From contig CAZXSK010000006.1 of the NCBI GenBank assembly GCA_964642855.1, positions 28,160-92,159 of the forward strand: DNA of 64,000 nucleotides, read 5' to 3'. Positions 44,444 to 54,560 of the stretch are shown in pieces (within the stretch, counting starts at the first letter, position 1; each line of letters opens with the position of its first letter). The notes under the pieces are model-generated. The model made no database searches. It saw only the letters and a list, made by a program, of their open reading frames with translations, and had not been told where the DNA came from. The DNA comes from CAZXSK01 sp964642855 (GTDB lineage: Bacteria; Planctomycetota; Phycisphaerae; SM23-33). The translations under genes were made by a program, and so were the position numbers.

Positions 44444-47400
44444 ATGAAGACACGTACGATCATTGCAGTCGTCTCGCTTGCAGTCCTGGCCGGGACATCG
44501 GATCTCCGGGCCGAGGATAACAGCAAGGACCTCGAAGCCTACAACCAGCTTCTCCGCAAGGTGCAGACCAACCCCGCTCGCGCGTCGGAAGAAGACATCC
44601 TCCAACTCCTCGAAGCAGGCAAGGAACTCAACCGCTCTTACACGACGTCCCTGGCCGTGCGAGGGTACTTCTCCCGCAACTTCCAGCCCTCGTCGAAACT
44701 GCTTCGGCTGGCAGCCGAGAATGCTTTTCTCGCAGCCGACTACCGCACCGCAGCGGCGCGGTACAAGGCGTATCTCTCGGCTGTCGAGAAGAAGGGTAAC
44801 GGCGAATCGAAGGAGCAGGTCTCCCGGGCGGCCGGTGCCCTCTACCGAGTGCTGATCGACTTCCTCGAAGCCGAAGACGACGCATACCAGTTCATGAGCG
44901 TCCGCGCCGACCGCTACCGTGAGACCCCTGCTGCACGTAAATACGACACCTGGCTGCTTCGGCAGGCACGCAAGCGCGAAGACCACGCCACCCACGCGCG
45001 AATGCTCTCGGCGATCTTCGAAGACAAGATCCCCCTCGAAAAGGAGCGTCTGTACTACTGGGATGATCTCGACGCCCTGATCCGCACCATTTCCGACCCC
45101 CGGAGCGACCGCTACCCCGCCCTGCCCTACTGCAAGCGACTGGCCGGAATGATCCGCGACGACGAAACCCGCCAGCTGCGCATGAAACTCGCCGTCGCCC
45201 AGCTGCAATTCAAGGCCTCCTCTGCCGGCAAGGACGACGAAACGCTCACCCGCATCTACACGCTGGTGACCGAAGCCGCGGAAGACTACTTCAAAGCCGA
45301 TCGCTCCGCCACAACCGTCAAAGACATCTGCCGCATTCTCGCCGGCGGAATCGGCGGGTTCTCCGAAGACGCCTGGAAGGACCAGCTGGCCTCGAAGCAG
45401 AAGATGTTCTCCGAGATGTTCCAGAAGCTCTCGACTGACGACCAAGCCGAGATCATCTCCTGGCGAGACGGATCGAGGTCGATCGCCAAGAACCTCGCCA
45501 GCGATGCACAGTGGGCGTTGCTGATCGGCAAGTCCGCCCGGGAATTCGCCGGCAAGCGCATGCTGATGAACCTTTCTTTCGATCGTAAGGGCGACACGCT
45601 CGACGACTACGTCCGGCAGGCCAAGTTGCTCAAAGGCGTGCCTTCACACGATGCCGCCATCATCAATTCCATCGCTGCCGGCGGGTTCGACGCCCACAAG
45701 GCCCTCGACCATCTGGGCAAGGAAGAGCTCTGGCACTGCGACCCCGACGCCATCGACAACATCGCGGGACAGATCATCGAAGAGATCAAGCGTCTGGCCG
45801 AAAAGGCCGGCAAGGAAATCAAGAATCCCGACGCCGCGTGGGTCAGTTTCGGCCGGAAGTACCTGACGACCTCCCCGGCTGTCTACTTCGCCGACCAGGC
45901 CGCGGAGAAATATCTCGATGCCGCCTGGCGGTACAGCGGCAAGGAGGAAGGTGACAAGTCTCAATTCGCCGACCATCTCGAAGCGCTGGCGTGGGTGCCC
46001 TGGTCGCGACGCACGCGCGAAGATGTGTTCAACGACGCACACCGCGACTACCGGGGCTGGGTGTCTCACCTGCGCCGCAAAGCCCGGGACGACAAGGCCG
46101 ACATCCCCCAGGCCCAGATGAAGATCATCGACCGGCTGGAGAAGGTGTTCAACGAGGTCCGCAAAGACGAAAGCGGAGATCCTTCATCGGCCCCGAACAA
46201 TATGTGCAAGCAGATGGCCCTGCTGCTCAAGGCCGACAACCAGCGCGATCGTAAGGCGTACGTCCCAGCCGGCAAAGAGCTGCTCAAGGAGCTTGCCGAC
46301 TACCACAAGAAGCGCATTCCCGGCGGCCGGGCAGTCATGCGATATCTCGTGCGCAAGCAGAACGGCTTCGACTCCTCGGAGCTGAACCTCGCCGTACTCG
46401 CCGACCAGGTCCAAGCCATCGACGGCACCGACCCCCGCAGCGATGCACACGAGCTGATCGACACCTTTGTCGACTCCTACCGATGGGAGTGGGGACGCAT
46501 CGAGGACCGATACGCCGATACGGCTAAGTCATTCAACAGCATCGTCGGAGAAGCGCTGCTGAAGGTGGTCAAGTCCGGACGGTTCGACCCGCGCCTGATG
46601 AACTGGTTCCGCATGACGCGCGACGGGCGAGGCTGGAACATCCAGAACACCGGCAACGAGGTAATGCAGGCCATCATCGATCGCAAAGCCATCCACGGCA
46701 CGGGCTACACTCCTGGCGACCGGACACGCAGCGCCACCTGCACCTACATGTACCTCGTCAGCCGCGACTTCCCCAAACTGCAGGAGAAGTACCCCCCGGC
46801 GACCTGGTTCGACGACATGTATATCGAGGAAGCCCGCAAGACCGGATCCTTCGACTACAGCTACTGGCAGTACGGCAAGGATAGCGACAGCAAGGTCGCC
46901 AAGGCGGCAGCCGACGCGTTCGCCAGATACGACCGCGTTCCCTTCGGGTACGGGGACACGCCCGAACGATACAGCCGGGGCGAGTTCTGGGAGTGGCTGC
47001 GGCATCTCAGCGGCATCGATGCGGTCCGCGACGATCTGCTCGCCCGGACCGAATCGTACTACGGAAAGACACGCTTCGATACCTATGCCATGGGCTGGGC
47101 GTACTTCACGAATCCCCGCGACGTCGAGAAGCCCGAAGGGCGCAAGAAGTTCTTCCAGGAACTCGACACGCTGGTCCAGCGGCTGATCGATGCCCCGGCC
47201 CGGCCTTCGCTGCCGTACATGGGCGAGCTCGAGAAGCTCTCTCCGAAGGACCTCACCGCCGATGAGCTCGAGGTACTCGTGAAGATCTTCCCGCACGCAA
47301 CCCCGTCCTGGTGGCCGCGTGGCTGGAATTACGACCGGCTCGGCATCGTCGTGCACGATGCACTGGTTCACCAAGGCAGGCAGGTGGAGCTGTACGAGGT

Positions 47401-50400
47401 GCTGGGGCATCTGTGGAAAATCGGCGGCGACGTCGACGAAGACGAGTATCTCCGCGCCCTGGCAGAACGCGCACGTTCCTTCGCCGCCGGCGGACAGTTC
47501 GACCTGGCGTTGGTCTCCAGCCTCTGCGGGCTCGAGCTTGCCTCCGACGCCCTGCCCGAAGACGCACGCACCCAGCTGACGGCTACCAAGTCCTCGGCGA
47601 TCTCCAAGGTCGGCGCGGTGATTCCGGTCGAGAAGTCCGATCCCCGCTACCCCGCCTTCGCTGCACAGGCTGCTTACCTGGTGGGCAAAGAGCAGACGGC
47701 GTGGCAGACGTACCTTGAGAACTCCGCGAAGATCCTCGCCACGGTCAAGGACCTCGATCCCGAGTTCTGCATCTGGCTGATCGACAAGAACACGGAGGTC
47801 CAGCGGTTTGACGCATCGGAAGAGTTCGCCCGCGTCATGCTCCAGTGGTTCGACTCGACCTCCGATGGCTTCGAGCCCGAGATCCGGGCACGCCTCAACT
47901 GCTCCTATGCGAATATCTCGTTCGCGAAGGAAGAATACGCCAAGGCCCGCGCGCTGTACAACGCCGTCGCTGCATCGAAAGACTTCGAGGGAACGCGGTC
48001 GCAGCAGCAGGCCAAGCTCCGCATCGCCGAAGTCGATCGCGTGACCAGGCAGTTCGAGCCCGCAACCAAGCTCCTGGAAACCCTCGCCCGCAGCAAGGAC
48101 TCCTGGCTGCGTGCCGAGGCGATGTACCAGCTGGCGAAGGTTCAGTACGACCAGGAACTGTACACCGACGCCAAGGACACCCTCGCGAAGGTCTTCGTCG
48201 CCCGTGGCGAGCACCCCGAAGCCCGCATCCTCGAAGGCAGGATCAATCTGAAGCTCAACAAACTTGAAGACCCCACCGACCTGCGGATCGGTCCGGTCAG
48301 CGACAAGCGCCTGATCGTGCCCGGCATGCCGCTGAAGGTCTCCCTGGAAGACCGCAACCTTTCGGTGGTCGGCAAGAGCTCGAACATCGAGATCTCGGCC
48401 TGGACCGATTCCGGCGACCGCGAGACGTTCCTGCTGACGCCGTTCGGCGACTCCCGCACGAACTTCCGCGGGCAGGTGCCGACGGAAATCGCCAAGGCCA
48501 GCCCGGGCGACCATGTGCTGCAGCTTCTTGGCAACGACCGGGTGCACTACGACTTCTCCGAGAAATTCAAGAAGACCCACAAGATCACCGAAAACGTCAA
48601 GTCCAGCCTCACGGTCGCGACCGCCTCGGAACTGTACGCCTCCTCGGGGACGATCCTCTCACGCGAGCAGCGCGAGCAGCGAGCCCTGGAAGAGAAGATC
48701 CGCCAGAAGATGGAGCTCAAGAAGGAATCTGCCCAGCAGGTTGCTCTCAGCACCGTCCGGGGCGAGAACCAGGTCAAGCCCGGCAACAAGGTCAACGTCC
48801 GGGTGATCGATCCCGACCGCAGCGTGACCGATGACGTGGATACCGTCTCGGTGAAGGTCGCCTCCTCCAGCGGCGATGCCATCGCAAGTTTCACGCTGAA
48901 GGAAACCGGCACCCACACAGGCGTGTTCGAAGGGGCGGTCCTCACCGCCGCCGGACAGGCCATCGCGACGGCTTCGGATTCCCAGGAAGGCAAGTTCCCC
49001 AATTTCGCCATATCCCGGAATCCGGACTACCCCGCCTGGGTCGCACTGCCGGACAACCAGCGACCCAAGACCTTCAGTGTCGACCTGAATACCTCGGCCA
49101 AGCTGGGCAGGATGAAGGTCATCGCCGACGTCCCCGCCCGGGGCCTCAAGAAGTTCCTCGTGCAAACCTCGCTCAACGGCGAAGACTTCCGCACCGTCGG
49201 CAGCTGGCCGGAACGATACGTGCCCTGGGACGGCCGGCCGGAACTCACCGCCTGCCGGTACCCCTCCAGCAAAGGCCCGCGCAGCGTCGGCGAGATCCGC
49301 CACTATCTCACCCTCGGACACGTAGCCACCGACTACCAGCCCGCCAGCAAGTACGTGACCATGGACGAGTTCTCGTGGGACCACGAACTCGATGGCATCG
49401 GCCGAAAGATCGGACTCGACAAGTACAAGGACGACCGCTACTACGTCGCGAAAGTCGCTGCTGCGTTCTTCCAGCCGCGACGGCAGATCCGGACGTTCCG
49501 CCTCATGCCCGCCGGCGACCGCAAGGCGACGTACTTCCTCGTGGTCGACGGCCAGGTTGCGTCTTCCTCGCGCAGAACCGAGGAGGATTTCATCGAGGTG
49601 CAGAAGAAGCTCACCAAGGGCGTCCACCGGGTGGAAATCTACGTCTTCGCCAACGGCAAGGACAAGGTCGAGTTCCAGCTGCACTGCGACAAGGAAGAGG
49701 CCCCGTACATGGGCCCCTGCCCTGCGGAGATGTTCGACGTCGAGAAGAACCCGGTCATTGCCGAGGGCATCAACGTACCCGTGGCAACCGTCCAGGCGGA
49801 CCAGAAGAAGGAAACCTTCGCGATTTCGTTCGCCCCGCCATCGGACAAGCACCCCGACGGCACGCAGGCGCGGGTGGTGAGGCTGGCGCTGCTGGACTTC
49901 GAGACCGACGCCCCGGCCATACGGAAGATCGAACTCACCGACTTCCAGAAAAACGTGCTCCTTCCCACGAAGGAGGACTTCCTGGAGCTCCGCAAGAACC
50001 AGCAGCTGGAAATCGTCCCGGGCGACCGGATCTCCGTGACCTACGAGGACCCCAAGGTGATCAAGCGAGGCCAGGAGCTTCGCGAAGCCTTCCTGCAGGC
50101 GACATACGCCAACGCGACGATCAGCGCTTGCTTCGTGGAATACGACATGCAGGGCGGACTCGCCAGGCCCCGGTACATCCCGATGTATCGCTTCAAGCCC
50201 GGCGACACTGTGAAGGTGTTCATCCGCGACCCCGACTGCGACGTGTCCGACAAGCCCGACCGGATCAAGTTCCTGGCCTGGAAATCGATGGGCTCGCCGG
50301 TTGAGATCGATGCGCTTGAAACAGCCGAACACTCGGGCGTGTTCCTCGGGACACTCTTCCCGGTCGATCCCAACGCGAAGGAAACCGACGGGCCGGGCAA

Positions 50401-52537
50401 GATCGTCGTCGACAAAGGCGACGACATCTTCCTGCGATACAACGACCGGGAGAATACCGCCCCGGGCATCCCCTGGCCTCGTGAGACGAACATCGAGCAG
50501 ACGTGGTTCAAAACCCCCGAGGTCCGTGTCTACAGCGTGAAGTCCGAGAAGGACCCCGCGGCGGAGAAGGCCGGCGAGCAGGAAGAGGCCCTCGGCGCGT
50601 CGCTGGAGGAACAGTTCCCCGCCAGTCGCAAGCTCGTGGCTACGCGTCCGGCCGACACGCACTATGACAAGCCGGCCACCGCCTGCATTGGCGGGCCGGT
50701 GCTGGTGGAAGTGCTCTTTCCGTCGGCGGCCCAGTCGCCGGCCAGCACGATCTCGCTTTTCGCGCAGACATCCAGCGCTCGCAGGAAGGCCGGAAAGGAC
50801 GCCAACGACGCATTCGACATTCGCGTGCCGGGCACGCTGAAGCTCACAAGCCGCCCGGGCAGCCAGAAGGCTCCCGCCCCGGGCCCGGGGTACACCGGCG
50901 TGGAGATCATCGAAGAAACGATGGCGCTTTCGCCGCTGGAACTCGGGCGGTTCTGCTTCCAGGTGCCCGTCGAGCTCGGAGCGGTCCCCGAACGATCGTA
51001 CGCGGTCGAAGATGAGCTCAGCGGTGCAGGAAGAATGCTGGAGAAGCCCACACTCAAGGTCAGCGGCAGCGACACGATTTACGTCGCCCTGAAGTACACC
51101 GATCCGGAGACCGGCAAGGAGCATTGGCTCGAGCAGACCATCGTCCTCGACAGCGACGCGTTCTTTGACATCATGGACCGCCGCTACCAGAAGAACGTCG
51201 ACGGCCTGTATGTCGGGCAGAGGGCTTACTTCCGCGTCATCGACGCCAGCAAGGACCTCACGGATGGCAAGGATATCGTCAAGCTGTCGGTCAAGACCGA
51301 AAACGGCAAGACCACGACGATCGAGCTGATGGAAACCTTCTCGCATTCGGGCATCTTCAAGGGTCTCACGCGAATGGTCTACGCCGACGAAGAGGTCGAC
51401 GCAGCCCCGGGCGACATCGTGCCGGTGGTCTACGGCGACGTCGTGACGGTCAGCTACCCGCGTGAGCGGAAGCTCGCCGGCTTGGAAGGCGATGTAGAGA
51501 TCTTCAAGGGCTCCGATGGCGAGGTGATCCCGTTCACCAAGCGGTTCAAGGACTCCTCCATCGCCGTGCGAACGCAGTTCCTGATCGCCGAGGCCTACTT
51601 CGAACTGGCCAAGCGACATCGCCAGTTGGGCGACCCGAACCTGGCAGCCGAGGAAATCCTCGCCGGCAAGAAAACGCTCGAAGAAGCCATCCGCGACTAC
51701 CCCGACACCGACGCCCGCGCCCAGGCGGACTACCTGCTTGCGAACCTGGCGCTGGAGTTCGGCAACGAGATGGCCGACGCTCGCGACACTGCCGCCGAAG
51801 CAGCAAAGAAGGCTGGAGAGGGACCCGAGCATGATCGGTATCTCCAGCAGGTCGAGGACCGCACCGACCGGATGAAGAAATACTACGCCGAGGCGGTCAC
51901 GCGATTCAGCGACATCGTCTCGACGTTCCCGGAGAGTGAGTACGCCCCGAAGGCCCAGTTCAAAAAGGCGCTGACCTACGAGAAAATGGGCCAGATCGAC
52001 CAGGCTTGCGAGGAATACGTCAAGCTCTCCTACCGCTACCCGGAGAACGAGCTGGTAGCCCGCACTATCGCCCGCCTGGGCAACTACTTCCTCACCAAGG
52101 GCAAGATGATGCGCGACGTCGCCAAGGCCCAGGAAGACCAGATCGAGCGTGAGAAGATGCTCATGCAGGCCCGGAAGTTCTTCAAGACGGCCGGTCAGGT
52201 GCTCGGCCGGCTGCAGAAGCGATTCCCCGCCCACGACCTCGCGGGCAAGACGCTGGTCCTCTCCGCCCAATGCTACATACACGCCGAGGAGTACGATCTG
52301 GCCGTCGAGACGTTCCTGGAGATCGTCGACGACGCCAAGAAGTATGACCCCGACCTGGTCGCAGAGGGCATGTACTGGTGCGGCGACTCCTACATGAAGA
52401 CCGAGGAGTACGTCGAAGCGTACCGCATGTTCAAGAGACTCACGTGGGACTACCCGGCCTCGATGTGGGCCAAGTATGCCCGCGGCGTACTTGCCGACGA
52501 GAGGCTCTCAAGCGTGGCAGGCAGCGAGGACGGTTGA
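44444..52537 (+). CDS. Giant (2,697-aa) exported TPR/beta-sandwich protein
   Basis: The signal peptide (1-22, DLRA-E) is followed by a long alpha-helical solenoid (about 25-1140) and TPRs (about 1146-1280, EEYAKARALYNAVAAS). Beta modules lie at about 1286-1372, 1452-1502, 1926-1975 and 2263-2312, three with a 'D(P/A)xxD(V/L)(T/S)D...xET(x)xHSG(V/I)FxG' core (IDPDRSVTDDVDTVSVKV, IRDPDCDVSDKPD, IDASKDLTDGKD). A PA14-like segment is at about 1663-1750, and C-terminal TPRs (2366-2697) carry FPESEYAPKAQFKKALTYEK. The size, export signal and downstream ExbB/ExbD genes suggest a large periplasmic or outer-membrane-associated structure. It has no enzymatic motif and no recognisable outer-membrane barrel. 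The next gene starts in its stop codon (TGATG). Confidence 0.8.
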   Translation: MKTRTIIAVVSLAVLAGTSDLRAEDNSKDLEAYNQLLRKVQTNPARASEEDILQLLEAGKELNRSYTTSLAVRGYFSRNFQPSSKLLRLAAENAFLAADYRTAAARYKAYLSAVEKKGNGESKEQVSRAAGALYRVLIDFLEAEDDAYQFMSVRADRYRETPAARKYDTWLLRQARKREDHATHARMLSAIFEDKIPLEKERLYYWDDLDALIRTISDPRSDRYPALPYCKRLAGMIRDDETRQLRMKLAVAQLQFKASSAGKDDETLTRIYTLVTEAAEDYFKADRSATTVKDICRILAGGIGGFSEDAWKDQLASKQKMFSEMFQKLSTDDQAEIISWRDGSRSIAKNLASDAQWALLIGKSAREFAGKRMLMNLSFDRKGDTLDDYVRQAKLLKGVPSHDAAIINSIAAGGFDAHKALDHLGKEELWHCDPDAIDNIAGQIIEEIKRLAEKAGKEIKNPDAAWVSFGRKYLTTSPAVYFADQAAEKYLDAAWRYSGKEEGDKSQFADHLEALAWVPWSRRTREDVFNDAHRDYRGWVSHLRRKARDDKADIPQAQMKIIDRLEKVFNEVRKDESGDPSSAPNNMCKQMALLLKADNQRDRKAYVPAGKELLKELADYHKKRIPGGRAVMRYLVRKQNGFDSSELNLAVLADQVQAIDGTDPRSDAHELIDTFVDSYRWEWGRIEDRYADTAKSFNSIVGEALLKVVKSGRFDPRLMNWFRMTRDGRGWNIQNTGNEVMQAIIDRKAIHGTGYTPGDRTRSATCTYMYLVSRDFPKLQEKYPPATWFDDMYIEEARKTGSFDYSYWQYGKDSDSKVAKAAADAFARYDRVPFGYGDTPERYSRGEFWEWLRHLSGIDAVRDDLLARTESYYGKTRFDTYAMGWAYFTNPRDVEKPEGRKKFFQELDTLVQRLIDAPARPSLPYMGELEKLSPKDLTADELEVLVKIFPHATPSWWPRGWNYDRLGIVVHDALVHQGRQVELYEVLGHLWKIGGDVDEDEYLRALAERARSFAAGGQFDLALVSSLCGLELASDALPEDARTQLTATKSSAISKVGAVIPVEKSDPRYPAFAAQAAYLVGKEQTAWQTYLENSAKILATVKDLDPEFCIWLIDKNTEVQRFDASEEFARVMLQWFDSTSDGFEPEIRARLNCSYANISFAKEEYAKARALYNAVAASKDFEGTRSQQQAKLRIAEVDRVTRQFEPATKLLETLARSKDSWLRAEAMYQLAKVQYDQELYTDAKDTLAKVFVARGEHPEARILEGRINLKLNKLEDPTDLRIGPVSDKRLIVPGMPLKVSLEDRNLSVVGKSSNIEISAWTDSGDRETFLLTPFGDSRTNFRGQVPTEIAKASPGDHVLQLLGNDRVHYDFSEKFKKTHKITENVKSSLTVATASELYASSGTILSREQREQRALEEKIRQKMELKKESAQQVALSTVRGENQVKPGNKVNVRVIDPDRSVTDDVDTVSVKVASSSGDAIASFTLKETGTHTGVFEGAVLTAAGQAIATASDSQEGKFPNFAISRNPDYPAWVALPDNQRPKTFSVDLNTSAKLGRMKVIADVPARGLKKFLVQTSLNGEDFRTVGSWPERYVPWDGRPELTACRYPSSKGPRSVGEIRHYLTLGHVATDYQPASKYVTMDEFSWDHELDGIGRKIGLDKYKDDRYYVAKVAAAFFQPRRQIRTFRLMPAGDRKATYFLVVDGQVASSSRRTEEDFIEVQKKLTKGVHRVEIYVFANGKDKVEFQLHCDKEEAPYMGPCPAEMFDVEKNPVIAEGINVPVATVQADQKKETFAISFAPPSDKHPDGTQARVVRLALLDFETDAPAIRKIELTDFQKNVLLPTKEDFLELRKNQQLEIVPGDRISVTYEDPKVIKRGQELREAFLQATYANATISACFVEYDMQGGLARPRYIPMYRFKPGDTVKVFIRDPDCDVSDKPDRIKFLAWKSMGSPVEIDALETAEHSGVFLGTLFPVDPNAKETDGPGKIVVDKGDDIFLRYNDRENTAPGIPWPRETNIEQTWFKTPEVRVYSVKSEKDPAAEKAGEQEEALGASLEEQFPASRKLVATRPADTHYDKPATACIGGPVLVEVLFPSAAQSPASTISLFAQTSSARRKAGKDANDAFDIRVPGTLKLTSRPGSQKAPAPGPGYTGVEIIEETMALSPLELGRFCFQVPVELGAVPERSYAVEDELSGAGRMLEKPTLKVSGSDTIYVALKYTDPETGKEHWLEQTIVLDSDAFFDIMDRRYQKNVDGLYVGQRAYFRVIDASKDLTDGKDIVKLSVKTENGKTTTIELMETFSHSGIFKGLTRMVYADEEVDAAPGDIVPVVYGDVVTVSYPRERKLAGLEGDVEIFKGSDGEVIPFTKRFKDSSIAVRTQFLIAEAYFELAKRHRQLGDPNLAAEEILAGKKTLEEAIRDYPDTDARAQADYLLANLALEFGNEMADARDTAAEAAKKAGEGPEHDRYLQQVEDRTDRMKKYYAEAVTRFSDIVSTFPESEYAPKAQFKKALTYEKMGQIDQACEEYVKLSYRYPENELVARTIARLGNYFLTKGKMMRDVAKAQEDQIEREKMLMQARKFFKTAGQVLGRLQKRFPAHDLAGKTLVLSAQCYIHAEEYDLAVETFLEIVDDAKKYDPDLVAEGMYWCGDSYMKTEEYVEAYRMFKRLTWDYPASMWAKYARGVLADERLSSVAGSEDG

Positions 52538-52965
52538 TGGTGGAAACCGGCCAAACCCGAGCGGCGCCACCTCCGGCGGCCGATCCGCCCGAAGGCGATC
52601 CGATGGCGTCCCTGCCGGCCAAAACCCGCCAACTGGCTGCCGATCGGCTGGAAGGGGGGCGGGTGCTGCGGGTAATCCGAACGCAGACGCGCGTGGACGT
52701 CGGCGGATGGCTTGGACGGCGGCGCGTATGGCTGATCGTTCATGCCGACGGGTTACTCCTGGTGGCCACGGGAAGACCTGCCCCGAAGCCGCTGGTACAG
52801 AACGCCGCATTCGACGACCTGAAGGAAAGTGTGTACAACCACGTGACCGCTTCGCTGGTGCTCGCACCCGCGAAGGACCTGGCAGTACGGTCGCTGAAGA
52901 TGGACCCCGCCGTCGGGGCCGAGGTACTGGAGATCATCACCGGCCGAAGCGCCCCCACGGCCTGA
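52537..52965 (+). CDS. Unknown small cytoplasmic protein in the ExbBD operon
   Basis: A 142-aa protein, ATG overlapping the stop of the giant gene by one base (TGATG). A Pro/Ala-rich N-terminus (1-25) is followed by a compact beta-rich domain (GGRVLRVIRTQTRVDVGGWL, RVWLIVHADGLLLVATGR) that could be PH-like. There is no signal peptide or transmembrane helix. I do not recognise the family. Its tight coupling to the giant gene and its place 51 bases before exbB suggest a cytoplasmic accessory of the same system. Confidence 0.6.
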   Translation: MVETGQTRAAPPPAADPPEGDPMASLPAKTRQLAADRLEGGRVLRVIRTQTRVDVGGWLGRRRVWLIVHADGLLLVATGRPAPKPLVQNAAFDDLKESVYNHVTASLVLAPAKDLAVRSLKMDPAVGAEVLEIITGRSAPTA

Positions 52966-53016
52966 CCGGCCTGAAGACCCGCGGGACAGATCCCGCAGAC
53001 AACGAGGAGCAAGACG

Positions 53017-53667
53017 ATGCTTGAACTGTTCGAAATGGGTAAGGAGATGATGTACCCGCTGCTGGCGTGCAGCATCTTCGCGCTGGCAGCCATCATCGAC
53101 CGCGCGTGGGCGTTCTGGTCGAACTGGCGGGTTGATACCCGAGCCCTGCGGGCGAAGGTCCTCGAACTTCTCGGCGAGGGACGCATCAAGGAGGCCGCCC
53201 ATCTGTGCGCGTCCACGCCCGGGCCGATCTCGGCGGTTCTGCTGGCCGGAATCCAGGCCTACGACCGACACAAGCCCCTCACCGATCGCGTCGAGAGCCT
53301 CACGTCCATCATGGACAAGGCGATGGACGACTACTCCGAGCACGCCATGCACGCCGTCGAGAAACGGTTCAACGTCCTCTCAACGGTCGCGATGGCCTCG
53401 CCGCTGCTGGGCATGACCGGCACGGTGACGGGCATGATCCGCGCCTTCGACGAGATGGCCCGGCAGGCAGCGGTCAACAACGCCGCCGTCGCCGGAGGCA
53501 TGAAAGAAGCCCTCGTCACCACCGCCACCGGGCTGATCATCGCCGTGGCTGCGGTGATCCCCTACAAGATCTTCCAGTCGATGGCCGATCGGATCGACCT
53601 GGAAATCGAAGAGTCTTCCTCGGAACTGATCGACTACGTCGCCTCGGTCGTGGAGACCGGGCGGTAA
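53017..53667 (+). CDS. MotA/TolQ/ExbB proton channel family protein
   Basis: A 216-aa inner-membrane protein with three transmembrane helices: 12-30 (YPLLACSIFALAAIID), about 125-150 (STVAMASPLLGMTGTVTGMI, the signature pore helix) and about 165-190 (ATGLIIAVAAVIPYKIF). The small cytoplasmic loop after helix 1 and the GTVTGM motif are those of ExbB/TolQ, which form pentameric proton channels with ExbD/TolR dimers. GAGGAG precedes the ATG. Two ExbD genes follow directly, so this is a complete motor. Confidence 0.92.
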   Translation: MLELFEMGKEMMYPLLACSIFALAAIIDRAWAFWSNWRVDTRALRAKVLELLGEGRIKEAAHLCASTPGPISAVLLAGIQAYDRHKPLTDRVESLTSIMDKAMDDYSEHAMHAVEKRFNVLSTVAMASPLLGMTGTVTGMIRAFDEMARQAAVNNAAVAGGMKEALVTTATGLIIAVAAVIPYKIFQSMADRIDLEIEESSSELIDYVASVVETGR

Positions 53668-53673
53668 GGACCC

Positions 53674-54105
53674 ATGGCTTCCAGCAGAAGAAAAATGCGA
53701 CGACGCCTCCGCAAAGGGAGCCCCACGGGCGACGAAGTCCCCGTCGGCTCGTTTGCGGACATCGCGTTCCTGCTGATCATCTTCTTCGTGATCGTCATGT
53801 CGATCGAGCCCCCCGCCGCGGGGCTGGAGATGGAAGCCCCAGCCGGCGAGAAGTCCGAAGCCAAGCAGGACAAGGACACCACGATCCAGATCAACGACGG
53901 GGCGGTGTATCTCAACGAGAAGCGCATCAAGCAGTCGCAGCTTCCGGCCAGACTCGCGCGCCTCAAGCTCCGCGACAAACCCCCGGCCGAGAAGGTCGTG
54001 ATGCTGGAGACCACCGGAACCGTCCAGTGGGAGCAGTTCCTGCAGGTCACGGCGTGGATCGAACAGGCAGGCGGCCTGCCGGTGATGAGCTACGAGGAGG
54101 AATGA
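53674..54105 (+). CDS. ExbD/TolR family protein (first)
   Basis: A 143-aa inner-membrane protein: basic cytoplasmic N-terminus (1-22), one transmembrane helix VGSFADIAFLLIIFFVIV with the proton-carrying Asp29, and a periplasmic domain (60-135, TTIQINDGAVYLNEKRI, then the VVMLETTGTVQWEQFLQV strand). It starts 6 bases after the exbB stop, with AAGGA in front. The periplasmic domain is the TolR/ExbD fold that binds peptidoglycan or the TonB-like partner. It differs clearly from the second ExbD, so the motor may use a heterodimer. Confidence 0.92.
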   Translation: MASSRRKMRRRLRKGSPTGDEVPVGSFADIAFLLIIFFVIVMSIEPPAAGLEMEAPAGEKSEAKQDKDTTIQINDGAVYLNEKRIKQSQLPARLARLKLRDKPPAEKVVMLETTGTVQWEQFLQVTAWIEQAGGLPVMSYEEE

Positions 54106-54106
54106 G

Positions 54107-54535
54107 TTGTCCCGTCGACGACGACGCAGACATCGTGACGACGACCTGATCGTGCCCGTCAGCTCATTCGCGGACATCGCGTTCCTGCTGATCATTTTCT
54201 TCCTGATCGCAGGCAAGTTCGCCAAGGAAGCGGAGGTCAAGCTCGAGCTGCCCCGTGCCACCGCACTGACGGAGATCGAAACCGCCCCGGTGATCGTGTC
54301 GGTCGACGAGGAAGGGCGAATCTACCTTGAAGGCGCCCCGGTGGGCGATGCCGACACGCTCGAACGGGCGATCACGCGCATCATCGAACTCCGTGGCATC
54401 GAGGCGTCACAGCTTCGGGTGCAGTTCAAGTGCGATCGCGAAATCGACCAGAAAATCTTCATGCCCGCCATGCGGGCCATCTCCCGCAGCGGAGCACAAA
54501 TGGCCGCCCTCGGCGAGCGAAAGCAAGGACAGTAG
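54107..54535 (+). CDS. ExbD/TolR family protein (second)
   Basis: A 142-aa paralogue starting with TTG directly after the stop of the first, with GAGGAGG upstream. Eight Arg/His residues open the cytoplasmic tail; the helix VSSFADIAFLLIIFFLIAG carries Asp23; the periplasmic domain (55-135) has PVIVSVDEEGRIYLEGAPV and a LRVQFKCDREIDQKIFMPAM end. Two ExbDs for one ExbB are common in planctomycetal and Bacteroidota clusters. Confidence 0.92.
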   Translation: MSRRRRRRHRDDDLIVPVSSFADIAFLLIIFFLIAGKFAKEAEVKLELPRATALTEIETAPVIVSVDEEGRIYLEGAPVGDADTLERAITRIIELRGIEASQLRVQFKCDREIDQKIFMPAMRAISRSGAQMAALGERKQGQ

Positions 54536-54560
54536 TCCTTTTAAACCAGGAGCCTCACCC

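Noticed and set aside
42143..45445. 1,100-codon open frame on the minus strand opposite the TPR genes
   Set aside because: It mirrors the strongly coding TPR/giant genes in GC-rich DNA, has no ribosome site or domain, and is rich in Leu/Val/Gly/Asp as expected for the antisense of such genes.
48659..52282. 1,207-codon open frame opposite the giant gene
   Set aside because: Same reason: composition of an antisense frame, no recognisable domain, while the plus strand has clear TPR and beta modules.
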